Counted from the first letter of the stretch, positions 7,234-14,994 are shown. The stretch is 16,283 nt of DNA from Cyclobacteriaceae bacterium (GCA_021648745.1 JAKISE010000075.1:1-16283); one strand, 5' to 3'. A program made the numbers and translations. The notes: a model not told the origin generated them from the letters alone.

Positions 7234-7839
7234 TTATAAAATTTGGATATCGTGCCCTGTATCAATCAGCAGCTTTAACTCTTTTAATGCCTGTTTTTGA
7301 TTGCTAATAACAATAGTCGCTTCAAGCGAACATCTTTCAGAAAATTCCTGATTGATAATATTCAGGTTAAATAGGTCTATCAGTTTCATCACTTCGTTTG
7401 TAGAAGTATAGTTATATGAAATGTGAAGAGGAACTGTAATGTATTTTTTTGCAACTGTACTATTTTTAAGGGCTGCTTCAGCTGCTATTTTGTAAGCATG
7501 TATTAATCCGCTAACGCCTAATTTGGTGCCTCCAAAATATCGAACTACCACTACAAGTGTATTGGTGAGCTTCAATGATCGTATTTGGCCTAAAATTGGA
7601 TCACCAGCTGAGTGGTTTGGCTCACCGTCATCATTTGCTCGGCAGTCTTTACTTTCAGCACCTAACATATAGGCATAGCAGTGGTGTCGTGCATCGTGGT
7701 ATTCTTTTCTTAACTCTGCAAGCCTTTCGTTTACATGTTGTAAGGATTGAACAGGATAAGAAAAACCTAGAAATTTGCTCCCTTTTTCTTTGTACAGCCC
7801 CGTTCCGTTTGTGCTTATGGTAAAAAAATGATCCGTCAA
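7234..7839 (-). CDS. IMPACT/YigZ family (UPF0029) protein
   Basis: This protein of 201 residues is close to the length of E. coli YigZ. The N-terminal UPF0029 domain carries the family signatures: YKEKGSKFLGFSYPV (16-30), EYHDARHHCYAY (46-57), DDGEPNHSAGDPIL (70-83) and RYFGGTKLGVSGL (100-112). The remaining 80 or so residues form the DUF1949-type ferredoxin-like C-terminal domain. Members act in the cytoplasm; the eukaryotic relative IMPACT modulates translation control, but the bacterial function is not established. The start is TTG at 7839: no ATG lies between it and the upstream in-frame stop, and the protein begins where family members do. It is a single gene, divergent from the acyltransferase gene at 7900. 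Confidence 0.93.
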   Translation of the reverse strand: MTDHFFTISTNGTGLYKEKGSKFLGFSYPVQSLQHVNERLAELRKEYHDARHHCYAYMLGAESKDCRANDDGEPNHSAGDPILGQIRSLKLTNTLVVVVRYFGGTKLGVSGLIHAYKIAAEAALKNSTVAKKYITVPLHISYNYTSTNEVMKLIDLFNLNIINQEFSERCSLEATIVISNQKQALKELKLLIDTGHDIQIL

Positions 7840-7876
7840 TTTTTCTAAACTATATTTTATACGATGAGTTATAAAT

Positions 7877-7884
7877 CAAAAATA
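7877..7884 (-). promoter_or_regulatory. -7 promoter box (TATTTTTG) for the YigZ-like gene
   Basis: On the minus strand TATTTTTG matches TAnnTTTG, 37 bases before the TTG start at 7839. No -33 element is evident. The plus strand of the same 60-bp gap has TACTTTG, one base short of the consensus, ending 9 bases before the ATG at 7900. Confidence 0.4.
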
Positions 7885-7898
7885 CTACTTTGGTAGTA
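7883..7898. repeat. Perfect 6-bp inverted repeat in the divergent promoter region
   Basis: TACTAC and GTAGTA flank TTTG and end one base before the ATG at 7900. The repeat overlaps the minus-strand -7 box. It could be an operator shared by both directions or a hairpin just ahead of the plus-strand start. Arms this short also arise by chance. Confidence 0.3.
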
Positions 7899-7899
7899 G

Positions 7900-8826
7900 A
7901 TGAGCTTAGCCATAAAAAAATCACTTCAGATTAGAGAAATTTCTCTTCAGCAAAGCATGGAAGGTGCTCATTTTTTTAACTCTACTCCATATTTATTGAA
8001 TAAGCAATTCCAAGTAAGAGGATGGCAATTATTTGGTGACCAACCTATGGCTCAGATCTTTTTTTATATCAAAGAAGATGTAGCCATTTCTGGGTATCAA
8101 AGCACTTTTGGTTCGTTTGATTTTTCTACATTACTTAGCGAACAAGAGCTAAACTGGTTTATTTGTGCCCTAATTCAGCAGTTAGAATTATTAAAAGTAA
8201 AAACAATTGAAATAAAGGGGTTTCCGAATTACTGGGAGAACTCAAAGTTGATTCATAAAGTTTTAGTGGGCAACGGATTTATAGAAAGCACTTCAGAAAT
8301 CAATCAGCATATTCCTATTACTCATCTGACCTATAATAAGGTTGCTAAACGCAATGAAATTAAAAAGATTAAACAATGCTTCAAAATGGAATTTGAATTC
8401 TCCAGCGTTGAATCAGATAGTTTGTCAGATATTTATCAACTCATTCGTAAAACTAGAGAAAGAAAAAATTATAGTACTAGTATGACTTTCGAAGCACTTG
8501 AAAGTACTATCAAACATAACCCAGCTAATTATTTATTATTTGTTATTAAAGACAAGGAGAGGATTATTGCGACTTCAGTTACTGTGGTAGTCAATAAAAA
8601 TATTCTCTATAATTTTTATCATGCAGATGACGAAGCATATAGGAAATATAGTCCACTTGCTTATCTTGTAAATAATATTTACAATTATGGCTACGAAAAT
8701 GAGTACAAGGTGCTTGATTTAGGAACTTCCTCCTTGGATGGAGTTTTGAATGAAGGACTTTTTAACTTTAAAAAAAATCTGGGAGCACAGCTAGCTGCTA
8801 AACGTACCTATTTATTAACTATCTAA
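7900..8826 (+). CDS. GNAT/FemAB-like acyltransferase
   Basis: This 308-residue protein is predicted to be cytoplasmic, with no signal peptide or membrane helix. Its C-terminal half has the pattern of the Acetyltransf_6/FemAB-like GNAT fold. It includes a strand ILYNFYHADDEAYRKYSPLA at about 240-259, then LDLGTSSLDG and LNEGLFNFKKNLGAQ near the end, which correspond to the DxGtSs and neGLxxFKxxlGa motifs of that group. The N-terminal half probably forms the paired, degenerate GNAT domain usual in FemAB-like proteins. Relatives transfer aminoacyl or acyl groups to peptidoglycan precursors or polysaccharides; the substrate here cannot be read. It is the first gene of a run with a glycosyltransferase three bases downstream and murI, so an envelope or glycan substrate is likely. 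Confidence 0.75.
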   Translation: MSLAIKKSLQIREISLQQSMEGAHFFNSTPYLLNKQFQVRGWQLFGDQPMAQIFFYIKEDVAISGYQSTFGSFDFSTLLSEQELNWFICALIQQLELLKVKTIEIKGFPNYWENSKLIHKVLVGNGFIESTSEINQHIPITHLTYNKVAKRNEIKKIKQCFKMEFEFSSVESDSLSDIYQLIRKTRERKNYSTSMTFEALESTIKHNPANYLLFVIKDKERIIATSVTVVVNKNILYNFYHADDEAYRKYSPLAYLVNNIYNYGYENEYKVLDLGTSSLDGVLNEGLFNFKKNLGAQLAAKRTYLLTI

Positions 8827-8829
8827 TTT

Positions 8830-9696
8830 ATGCAGCAGCCCTTAGTAACCATAATCTGCATTAGTTTTAACCACTCGCCCTATATTGAGGATGCGTTAAA
8901 CTCAATTAGAAATTTAGAGTACCCTCACTTACAGTTAATTATAGCTGATGATGCAAGCACAGATGATAGTCAAAAAGTAATTGAAAGGTTAGCAACAGGC
9001 CTTGAGTGTGAGTTAGTACTAAATTCGAAAAATATTGGGCATTGTAAAACTTTTAATAAAGCACTTAGACTAGCGAAAGGAGAATACGTTATTGATCTTT
9101 CAGCAGATGATATGTTGTTGCCTCAAAGCATTGAAACTGCGGTTGAAAGATTTACTAAAAGTGATGATGGTTATGGCGTATTTTTTGCCGATTCTACTTT
9201 GATAAATTCGGTTGGGGAAGAAGTAGGAAATCACTTGACAAAATCGTTTTTTAAGAGTGGAGTGGTTCCTGAGGGTGATGTGTATAAAATTATACTAGGT
9301 AAATACTTTATAAGCCCTCCCACAATGGTGTACCGAAAAACTTTATTGGATAGGTTGAATGGTTATAATGAAGACTTAGCTTATGAAGATTTTGACTTTT
9401 TAGTACGATCCTCTCGGACAACCAATTATTGCTACAGTTCTGAAATAACAGTTAAAAAACGAATACTTTCAAGCTCTGTTTCTTCTAATCAATATGTAAA
9501 AAATAGTAAAATGTTACACTCCACATTTGCAATTTGCAAAACTGCATTTGGACTAAACAGAGATAAGGCAGAAGATGGGGCCCTTTTAAAACGAATCGCC
9601 TACGAAGGTAAAATGTCGTTAAAGTCGGGCAATTATTCCATTGGGCTACAGCTATTTATTTTAGGTATAAAGGTGTTTTTTAAAATTCGATTATAA
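8830..9696 (+). CDS. Family 2 glycosyltransferase
   Basis: This protein of 288 residues has a GT-A fold. The N-terminal strand-loop LVTIICISFNHSPYIEDAL (5-23) and ADDAST (39-44) bind the nucleotide. SADDM at 91-95 is the metal-binding DxD-type motif, and YEDFDFL at 185-191 carries the ED catalytic base of inverting GT2 enzymes. Residues 265-288 contain a hydrophobic stretch (GLQLFILGIKVFF) that may bind the membrane peripherally. It should transfer a sugar from a nucleotide-sugar donor; donor and acceptor are not predictable. The ATG lies three bases after the stop of the acyltransferase gene, a strong sign of coupled expression and probably one pathway: sugar addition and acylation of an envelope glycan or lipid. 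Confidence 0.92.
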   Translation: MQQPLVTIICISFNHSPYIEDALNSIRNLEYPHLQLIIADDASTDDSQKVIERLATGLECELVLNSKNIGHCKTFNKALRLAKGEYVIDLSADDMLLPQSIETAVERFTKSDDGYGVFFADSTLINSVGEEVGNHLTKSFFKSGVVPEGDVYKIILGKYFISPPTMVYRKTLLDRLNGYNEDLAYEDFDFLVRSSRTTNYCYSSEITVKKRILSSSVSSNQYVKNSKMLHSTFAICKTAFGLNRDKAEDGALLKRIAYEGKMSLKSGNYSIGLQLFILGIKVFFKIRL

Positions 9697-9707
9697 CATC
9701 TTTGCTT

Positions 9708-10517
9708 ATGCAAAAAAATGCACCCATAGGAATTTTTGATAGCGGAATTGGAGGTCTCACTGTGGCACATGCCATTAAGGAAGAGCTTCCTAATGAGCAT
9801 TTAATCTATTTTGGGGATACAGCTCATTTGCCCTATGGCGATAAATCAACGGCTACCATTCAGGCGTATGCCATTAAAATTGCAGATTTTTTCTTACAAC
9901 AAAATTGCAAAATAATTGTTATTGCCTGCAACTCTGCTTCTGCAGCGGCTAATGATTTACTAAAAGAGTATGTTGCCAGTAGAGCCACTATTGTTAATGT
10001 AATTGAGCCTATGGTCGACTTTGTAGTTAAGAATGAGAGTGATAAAACGGTTGGAGTTATTGGTACAAAGCAAACGGTAAATTCTAATATTTATTCACGC
10101 TCTATTAAAAATACTAACTCTAGCATAAATGTAAAATCATTGGCCACTCCTTTGCTTGTTCCAATGATTGAAGAAGGTTTTTTGCATAATAAAATAGCGC
10201 ACAATATAATTGAAAAGTATTTAAGAGATGCTTCTCTTAAAAATATTGATTCTTTAGTATTAGGTTGCACGCATTACCCGCTTATTAAAAATGAGCTTAG
10301 TCAGTTCTATGATAACCAAGTTAACATTCTTGATTCTTCTATCATAACTGCAGAATTCTTAAAAGAGTTTTTAGCCTCCTCTGATTTATCAACTACGTCT
10401 ACACAGAAAGGAAATAATCAGTTTTTTGTTTCCGATCTTACGGAGTCTTTTGAGCATTCTGCAAAACTGTTTTTTGGGGAGCCGGTTGTATTGCAAAAAC
10501 ACCAGCTATGGGAATAA
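9708..10517 (+). CDS. murI: Glutamate racemase
   Basis: This enzyme interconverts L- and D-glutamate in the cytoplasm, supplying D-Glu for peptidoglycan. The 269-residue protein has all the key motifs: IGIFDSGIGGLTV (7-19, with Asp11-Ser12), YFGDTAHLPYG (34-44), the first catalytic Cys74 in ACNSASAAA, and the second catalytic Cys187 in LGCTHYPL. I start it at the ATG at 9708 (MQKNAP), which is the family's usual start. A TTG six bases upstream is also in frame but gives no sensible extra sequence. It follows the glycosyltransferase by 11 bases and precedes the hydroxylase by 27. Being in the middle of an accessory-looking run rather than with mur genes is notable, although murI is often unlinked in Bacteroidota. 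Confidence 0.97.
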   Translation: MQKNAPIGIFDSGIGGLTVAHAIKEELPNEHLIYFGDTAHLPYGDKSTATIQAYAIKIADFFLQQNCKIIVIACNSASAAANDLLKEYVASRATIVNVIEPMVDFVVKNESDKTVGVIGTKQTVNSNIYSRSIKNTNSSINVKSLATPLLVPMIEEGFLHNKIAHNIIEKYLRDASLKNIDSLVLGCTHYPLIKNELSQFYDNQVNILDSSIITAEFLKEFLASSDLSTTSTQKGNNQFFVSDLTESFEHSAKLFFGEPVVLQKHQLWE

Positions 10518-10544
10518 ATATGTTAATCAAATTCTAATTATTGA

Positions 10545-11195
10545 ATGGACTTATTAAAGAATGGATATTTTTTTTGGTTGGTTTTAATAATATCAAACAT
10601 TGCGATGTATGCTGTTAATATCTTGATCAGTTTTTTGTGGTCTAAACATCGAAATTTAAAGAGTTTAGAGATTACCAAGCAAGATGTAAAAGCGAGCTTA
10701 ATCATAGTGCTGGTTAATATTTTAACGGCCATTCCAGGATATTTACTGTACTTAAATGGTTCCATTGTGTTTACTGATGAGTTCTTTTTTAGAGACTTGG
10801 TTCTCTTAATTTTAGTGTTTGATTTTTTTATGTACTTCCTACATTTTTTATCTCATAAAATGTGGCCACTGAAAATTTTACATAAACACCATCACTCACA
10901 TACTTTTTTTAATGAGTTTAGTTTGTACGTGATGCATCCATTAGAAGCATTCTTTTTTGGTTTAGTATTAACATTATCGGCCTATGTTTTCAACTTAAAC
11001 TTGTTAAGCTTTTTGATTTTTATAACCTTTAACTGGGCTTACGGGGTCGTAGCACATCTAAATACAAATTCAACTAAAAGAGCTCGTTTTTGGGGGAATA
11101 ATGTATTTCATAAAGAACATCATGCAGAATCAAATGGGAATTATGGGTTTTATACAGTGCTATGGGATTCTGTATTTTCAACAAAACTTAAGTAG
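10545..11195 (+). CDS. Sterol desaturase/fatty acid hydroxylase superfamily membrane protein
   Basis: This integral membrane protein of 216 residues has about four hydrophobic segments (9-31, 50-70, 82-100, 133-165). It carries the histidine boxes that bind two irons: HFLSH (100-104), HKHHHSH (113-119), then His131, His171, and HKEHH (189-193) followed by a GNYGFYTVLWD segment typical of the family. Such enzymes use O2 to hydroxylate or desaturate lipids such as fatty acids, sphingolipids or carotenoids. The substrate is not visible; the compact size and motif spacing fit bacterial fatty acid or carotenoid hydroxylases. It is last in the run starting at 7900, so it could modify a lipid that the upstream transferases also act on. 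No clear terminator follows. Confidence 0.9.
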   Translation: MDLLKNGYFFWLVLIISNIAMYAVNILISFLWSKHRNLKSLEITKQDVKASLIIVLVNILTAIPGYLLYLNGSIVFTDEFFFRDLVLLILVFDFFMYFLHFLSHKMWPLKILHKHHHSHTFFNEFSLYVMHPLEAFFFGLVLTLSAYVFNLNLLSFLIFITFNWAYGVVAHLNTNSTKRARFWGNNVFHKEHHAESNGNYGFYTVLWDSVFSTKLK

Positions 11196-11208
11196 TGAAA
11201 AATAATTA

Positions 11209-11225
11209 TAGATTTTATAAATCTA
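11209..11225. repeat. Small inverted repeat upstream of the purF promoter
   Basis: TAGATTT and AAATCTA flank TAT, 36 bases upstream of the -7 box of the purF paralogue. It has no T-run, so it is not a convincing terminator for the hydroxylase gene. It could be a regulator site, and the AT-rich arms make chance occurrence plausible. Confidence 0.25.
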
Positions 11226-11261
11226 AAGATTGGAACATCCAATAAAATAGAAACAACATAC

Positions 11262-11269
11262 TAACTTTG
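11262..11269 (+). promoter_or_regulatory. -7 promoter box (TAACTTTG) of the purF paralogue
   Basis: TAACTTTG, followed by C, is an exact TAnnTTTG match ending 20 bases before the ATG at 11290, implying a leader of about 15 bases. The same 20-base spacing is seen for the E1-rhodanese gene at the right end. A -33 TTTG is not present at standard spacing. Confidence 0.55.
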
Positions 11270-11289
11270 CGATAGCAATCGGAAACCCA

Positions 11290-13173
11290 ATGAGTGACTT
11301 TATAAAACACGAGTGCGGTATTGCTCTTATCCGCCTCAGGAAACCTCTCGAATACTATATTGAAAAATATGGTTCTCCTGCTTATGCAGCTCGAAAAATG
11401 TATTTGCTTATGGAAAAGCAAAAGAATCGAGGACAAGATGGTGCCGGTATTGCCAATATAAAAATCCATCAACAACCTGGCAGTAAGTATATTAGTCGCT
11501 ACCGATCGGTAAACAAAGATCCTATTGCAGATATTTTTGGGAAGATTGATAAGAAGTATATGAAGGCTTCCAAAATTGGAGGTGAATTGTATAATGATGC
11601 CAACTGGCTTAGAGAGAACTCTGCTTTTACTGGTCAGTTATGGTTGGGGCATTTGCGCTATGGTACTCATGGTAAAAATAGTATAGAAAATTGCCATCCA
11701 ATTTTGAGGCAAAATAACTGGCGGAGCCGTAGCCTTGCACTAGCAGGTAATTTTAATATGACCAATGTGGAAGAGTTGGTTGAAATTTTAATTGACCTAG
11801 GCCAACACCCGAAAGAAAAGTCAGACACAGTTACCGTAATGGAAAAAATTGGTCACTTCTTAGATGAAGAGAACCAGCGACTTTTTGATAAATACAAATT
11901 TCAATACTCGAACAAGGAAATTGCCAACATTATTGCCGAAGAATTGGATTTAACTCATGTACTTCAAAAGGCATGTAGAGATTTTGATGGTGGGTATGCG
12001 ATGGCTGGTTTAACGGGCAGCGGTTCTGCTTTTGTCGCACGTGATCCTTCTGGAATTAGACCTGCTTACTTTTACACAGACGAGGAAGTAATTGTGGTGG
12101 CTTCAGAAAAGCCAGCAATAAAAACGGCCTTTGATGTAGATTATGACCAAATTGAAGAGATTAAACCTGGACATGCTCTCGTAATTGATAGAGATGGTAA
12201 TTTTAAGCAAAATCAGTTCATAGAAACCCTTGAAAAGAAATCGTGTAGCTTCGAACGAATTTATTTCTCAAGAGGAACCGATCCTGATATTTACAAAGAG
12301 CGCAAAGAGCTAGGTCGGTTATTAGTGCCAGAGGTGCTAAAAGCCGTTGATTACGATTTAGAGAATACCGTATTTTCTTTTATTCCAAACACAGCCGAAA
12401 CCGCCTTTTTGGGCATGATCGAAGGAATTGAAGAACATATAGCCAAAGAAAGACTAAAAGCACTAGAGGGTAAAAAGACTAAAATTTCTGCCAAAGAATT
12501 GATGCATTTGAAACCACGAGTTGAAAAACTTGTGATTAAAGATGTAAAAATGCGAACTTTTATAACCGATGATGCAAGTAGAGATGACCTTGTTTCTCAT
12601 GTGTATGACAGTACGTACGAAGTAATTAAAAAGGGCATTGATACCTTGGTTATTATTGATGATTCCATTGTAAGAGGTACTACACTTGAAAAGAGCATTC
12701 TTACTTTAATTGGCCGTTTGCAGCCCAAAAAGGTAGTTGTTACTTCTTCTGCGCCACAAATCCGTTACCCTGATTGCTATGGAATAGACATGTCTAAAAT
12801 GCATGAATTTGTTGCTTTCAGAGCATTGTTAGGCTTACTAGAGGATACAGGGAAACGTAATTTATTAGATGAGGCTTATTTTAAATGCCAAGAAAATAAG
12901 GATGCGGTTGCTCCACCAAATTTTGTGCAGGCTCTTTATAAAGAATTTACGGCTCAAGAAATTACAGATAAAATAGCTGAAATTGTAAAACCAGAAAGCA
13001 TGACTGCCGAATTAGAGGTTATTTTTCAATCTATTGAAAACTTGCATAAAGCTATTCCTAACCACCTAGGCGATTGGTATTTTACAGGAGATTTTCCTAC
13101 CAATGGAGGGCATAAAGTAGTAAATAAGGCCTTTAGTAATTTTATGGAAGGCAAAAAAGTGAGGGCATATTAA
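11290..13173 (+). CDS. Amidophosphoribosyltransferase, long Bacteroidota-type PurF paralogue
   Basis: PurF-family enzymes make phosphoribosylamine from PRPP and glutamine, the first step of purine synthesis. This one has 627 residues against roughly 470-510 for classical PurF. The N-terminal glutaminase domain begins with an eight-residue propeptide before the nucleophile Cys9 (CGIAL) and has RGQDGAG (48-54), GHLRYGTHG (120-128) and SDT (178-180). The C-terminal phosphoribosyltransferase domain has CSFERIYFSRG (319-329) and the PRPP loop VIIDDSIVRGTT (454-465). Two departures are visible: the oxyanion-hole Asn-Gly pair is Asn154-Phe155, and the C-x2-C-x2-C before FTGKYPT is replaced by NHLGDWYFTG (591-600), so a canonical 4Fe-4S cluster is unlikely. 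The long form is widespread in Bacteroidota as I recall. Whether it is the main PurF here is unknown. Confidence 0.9.
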   Translation: MSDFIKHECGIALIRLRKPLEYYIEKYGSPAYAARKMYLLMEKQKNRGQDGAGIANIKIHQQPGSKYISRYRSVNKDPIADIFGKIDKKYMKASKIGGELYNDANWLRENSAFTGQLWLGHLRYGTHGKNSIENCHPILRQNNWRSRSLALAGNFNMTNVEELVEILIDLGQHPKEKSDTVTVMEKIGHFLDEENQRLFDKYKFQYSNKEIANIIAEELDLTHVLQKACRDFDGGYAMAGLTGSGSAFVARDPSGIRPAYFYTDEEVIVVASEKPAIKTAFDVDYDQIEEIKPGHALVIDRDGNFKQNQFIETLEKKSCSFERIYFSRGTDPDIYKERKELGRLLVPEVLKAVDYDLENTVFSFIPNTAETAFLGMIEGIEEHIAKERLKALEGKKTKISAKELMHLKPRVEKLVIKDVKMRTFITDDASRDDLVSHVYDSTYEVIKKGIDTLVIIDDSIVRGTTLEKSILTLIGRLQPKKVVVTSSAPQIRYPDCYGIDMSKMHEFVAFRALLGLLEDTGKRNLLDEAYFKCQENKDAVAPPNFVQALYKEFTAQEITDKIAEIVKPESMTAELEVIFQSIENLHKAIPNHLGDWYFTGDFPTNGGHKVVNKAFSNFMEGKKVRAY

Positions 13174-13218
13174 ATCTAACTCCTTTGTTGCCAAGTTTAG
13201 CCAAGCTAATTATTTGTT

Positions 13219-14220
13219 TTAGTACGACCAGTCAATTAAAGCAGAAGCCCATGTATAGCCACTGCCAAAGGCTGCTATGCACAGTAAATCGCCCTTCTTA
13301 AGTTTCCCTTGTTCCCAAGCTTCACTCATGGCAATGGGTATGGAGGCGGCTGTGGTGTTGCCATAATGCATGATATTATTAAACACTTTATCATCAGGTA
13401 ATTGAAGCTTACGTTGCACAAATTGACTAATACGTAAATTCGCTTGATGAGGAATGAATAGATCTAAGTCTTCCGATTTTTTTCCTGTGGCTTCAAGTGC
13501 CTCGTTAATTACCTCTTCAAATCGTACTACGGCATGCTTAAATACTTGAGTGCCATTCATATATACCTTAAAACTAGGTCCTTCAATTAGTTCGGTGCTC
13601 AGTCTTACTTTACGACTACTGCCTGGGTCTTTTACATATAACTCCTCTGCAAAATTTCCATCTGAATGTAAATGGGTAGTTAAAACTCCTGTGTTTTCAT
13701 CGGTAGCCTGCATAATCGCTGCTCCAGCACCATCCGCAAAAATTACATTGGTACTTCTTCCTGCAGTAGATTGGTCTAAAGCGGAAGATTGAATTTCGGC
13801 ACCCACTACCAGAATGGTTTTGTACATGCCCGACTTAATAAAGGCATCGGCAGTTGATAAACCATAAATGAAACCAGAACAAGCATTTCTAATATCTATA
13901 GCAGCTACTTCTCCTCCAAGTCCGAGCTCCCTTTGCAATAACACACCTGAGCCCGGGAAAAAATAATCTGGGGTAATAGTGGCAAAAACAATAAATTCTA
14001 TGTCGCTGGCTTCAAGCCCAGCACGCTCTAATGCAAGTTTGCTGGCGCGCGTTGCCATATTGGCCACCGTGTCCTTTTCGGGGTTAAACCATCTTCGTTC
14101 TTTGATGCCCGTTCGCTCTTGAATCCACTCATCGGTGGTATCAATAAACTTGGTTAAATCATCGTTAGTTACAACGTTTTCTGGCACATAATGTCCAATT
14201 CCAACAATCTTAGAATTCAT
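13219..14220 (-). CDS. 3-oxoacyl-ACP synthase III (FabH-type)
   Basis: This 333-residue protein is a thiolase-fold condensing enzyme. The catalytic triad is present: Cys114 in RNACSGF, His258 in IPHQAN, and Asn288 in YGNTTAAS. It also has the N-terminal signature GIGHYVPENVVTND and TDEWIQERTGIKERR (29-43). KAS III condenses an acyl-CoA with malonyl-ACP to begin fatty acid chains; relatives make specialised starters or alkyl products. The gene is not with plsX, accB or fabD here, so it may be a second copy with its own starter preference. It is the last gene of a minus-strand operon, 66 bases after the SRAP-like gene, and that gap holds a 14-bp palindrome. It converges with purF across 45 bases without a clear hairpin. 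Confidence 0.94.
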   Translation of the reverse strand: MNSKIVGIGHYVPENVVTNDDLTKFIDTTDEWIQERTGIKERRWFNPEKDTVANMATRASKLALERAGLEASDIEFIVFATITPDYFFPGSGVLLQRELGLGGEVAAIDIRNACSGFIYGLSTADAFIKSGMYKTILVVGAEIQSSALDQSTAGRSTNVIFADGAGAAIMQATDENTGVLTTHLHSDGNFAEELYVKDPGSSRKVRLSTELIEGPSFKVYMNGTQVFKHAVVRFEEVINEALEATGKKSEDLDLFIPHQANLRISQFVQRKLQLPDDKVFNNIMHYGNTTAASIPIAMSEAWEQGKLKKGDLLCIAAFGSGYTWASALIDWSY

Positions 14221-14264
14221 AATAAATGGAGTTATGAAGCAAATTAAATGCTTTTTAGCTAATA

Positions 14265-14278
14265 ACCAATTAATTGGT
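14265..14278. promoter_or_regulatory. 14-bp perfect palindrome upstream of the fabH-type gene
   Basis: ACCAATTAATTGGT is fully self-complementary and starts 44 bases upstream of the FabH ATG, inside the only sizeable gap of this operon. A minus-strand TAATTTG, one base short of TAnnTTTG, lies nearer the start (about 27 bases). It may be an operator for a separate fabH promoter. One perfect 14-mer palindrome is about what chance gives in this length of AT-rich DNA. Confidence 0.3.
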
Positions 14279-14286
14279 GATAAGAA

Positions 14287-14985
14287 CTAATCAAATAAAG
14301 AATAGTTGCCAAATTGATCGGCAGGAGGAGCAGGGTTTAATAAGATAGAGCTATCGTTCGCTAAATTATTAACCAAAGGAGAGACAGGGTATGACACCAT
14401 TTCAGAAGGAAGAGCATTAGTTAAAACCTCTAGACTTTCCTCCAATGTGTTAGTGGTATTAAGCCATTTCTGTCCTTGACTACTATTTAAAATAATGGGC
14501 ATTTCACCCGTTAGTTTTGCCATGTTAGAATCAGCCGCTTGCGTTATGATTGAAAAGGTTCCTACTTTAATGCCATCTATATTTTCATAGGTCTCATACA
14601 ATCCCGCCATTATAAAAGGCTCTTTGTCAGCTAATGCAATTATATAGGGAATTTGCCCTTTTTTAGATATTGATTTCCATACATAAAGGCCATCGGCCAA
14701 TACTACACACCTTCTTCCCTTAAGTGCATTTTTATACATATGTTTTTCTGTTAACTGCTCAATAGGTGCATTAATTAGCTTTGAGGCAATAATGTTATTT
14801 TTAGATAGGTTAGGCTCTGTACCCCAATAGAAATATTTTATCAGGGTTGGATTAGTTGATGTAATAATTGGTAACAACTGTGTAGGGGCAGCATTAAATC
14901 TTTTTTTGTAAGAAGATGGAAAATGAGCGTTGAACTTTTGTTCTATCTGCTCTTGATCTTTAGTTATGGTATAACGCTCTATCAT
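14287..14985 (-). CDS. SRAP (YedK/HMCES-like) family protein lacking catalytic residues
   Basis: SRAP proteins crosslink to abasic sites in single-stranded DNA through Cys2. This 232-residue protein keeps the fold signatures: ERYTI at the N-terminus, FNAAPTQLLPII (30-41), YFYWGTEP (51-58), LINA (70-73), RRCVVLADGLYVWK (91-104), PFIMAGLYE (123-131), and FSIITQAA then EMPIIL. The active site is altered: the normal MCGRY start is MIERY (Cys2 to Ile), the Glu of GFYEW is Val102, and the His of HDRMP is Thr159. Only the Asn of the INAR motif (Asn72) remains, and its following Arg is Pro74. The ATG start is firm, since Arg4 and Tyr5 align with the family and the upstream gene ends 9 bases before. 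It is likely a pseudoenzyme that may still bind DNA. It is between an E1-rhodanese gene and a fabH-type gene. Confidence 0.85.
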   Translation of the reverse strand: MIERYTITKDQEQIEQKFNAHFPSSYKKRFNAAPTQLLPIITSTNPTLIKYFYWGTEPNLSKNNIIASKLINAPIEQLTEKHMYKNALKGRRCVVLADGLYVWKSISKKGQIPYIIALADKEPFIMAGLYETYENIDGIKVGTFSIITQAADSNMAKLTGEMPIILNSSQGQKWLNTTNTLEESLEVLTNALPSEMVSYPVSPLVNNLANDSSILLNPAPPADQFGNYSLFD

Positions 14986-14994
14986 TAAAAGTAC

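Noticed and set aside
9702..9707. TTG start two codons upstream of murI
   Set aside because: The ATG at 9708 matches the usual MurI start, and the additional two residues add nothing.
11196..11289. Possible purine riboswitch ahead of the purF paralogue
   Set aside because: The leader after the -7 box is only about 15 bases, too short for an aptamer, and no conserved purine-aptamer core is visible.
13190..13209. Tandem GCCAAGTTTA / GCCAAGCTAA between purF and the fabH-type gene
   Set aside because: Two imperfect 10-base copies are too short to call a repeat element, and they do not form a terminator hairpin.
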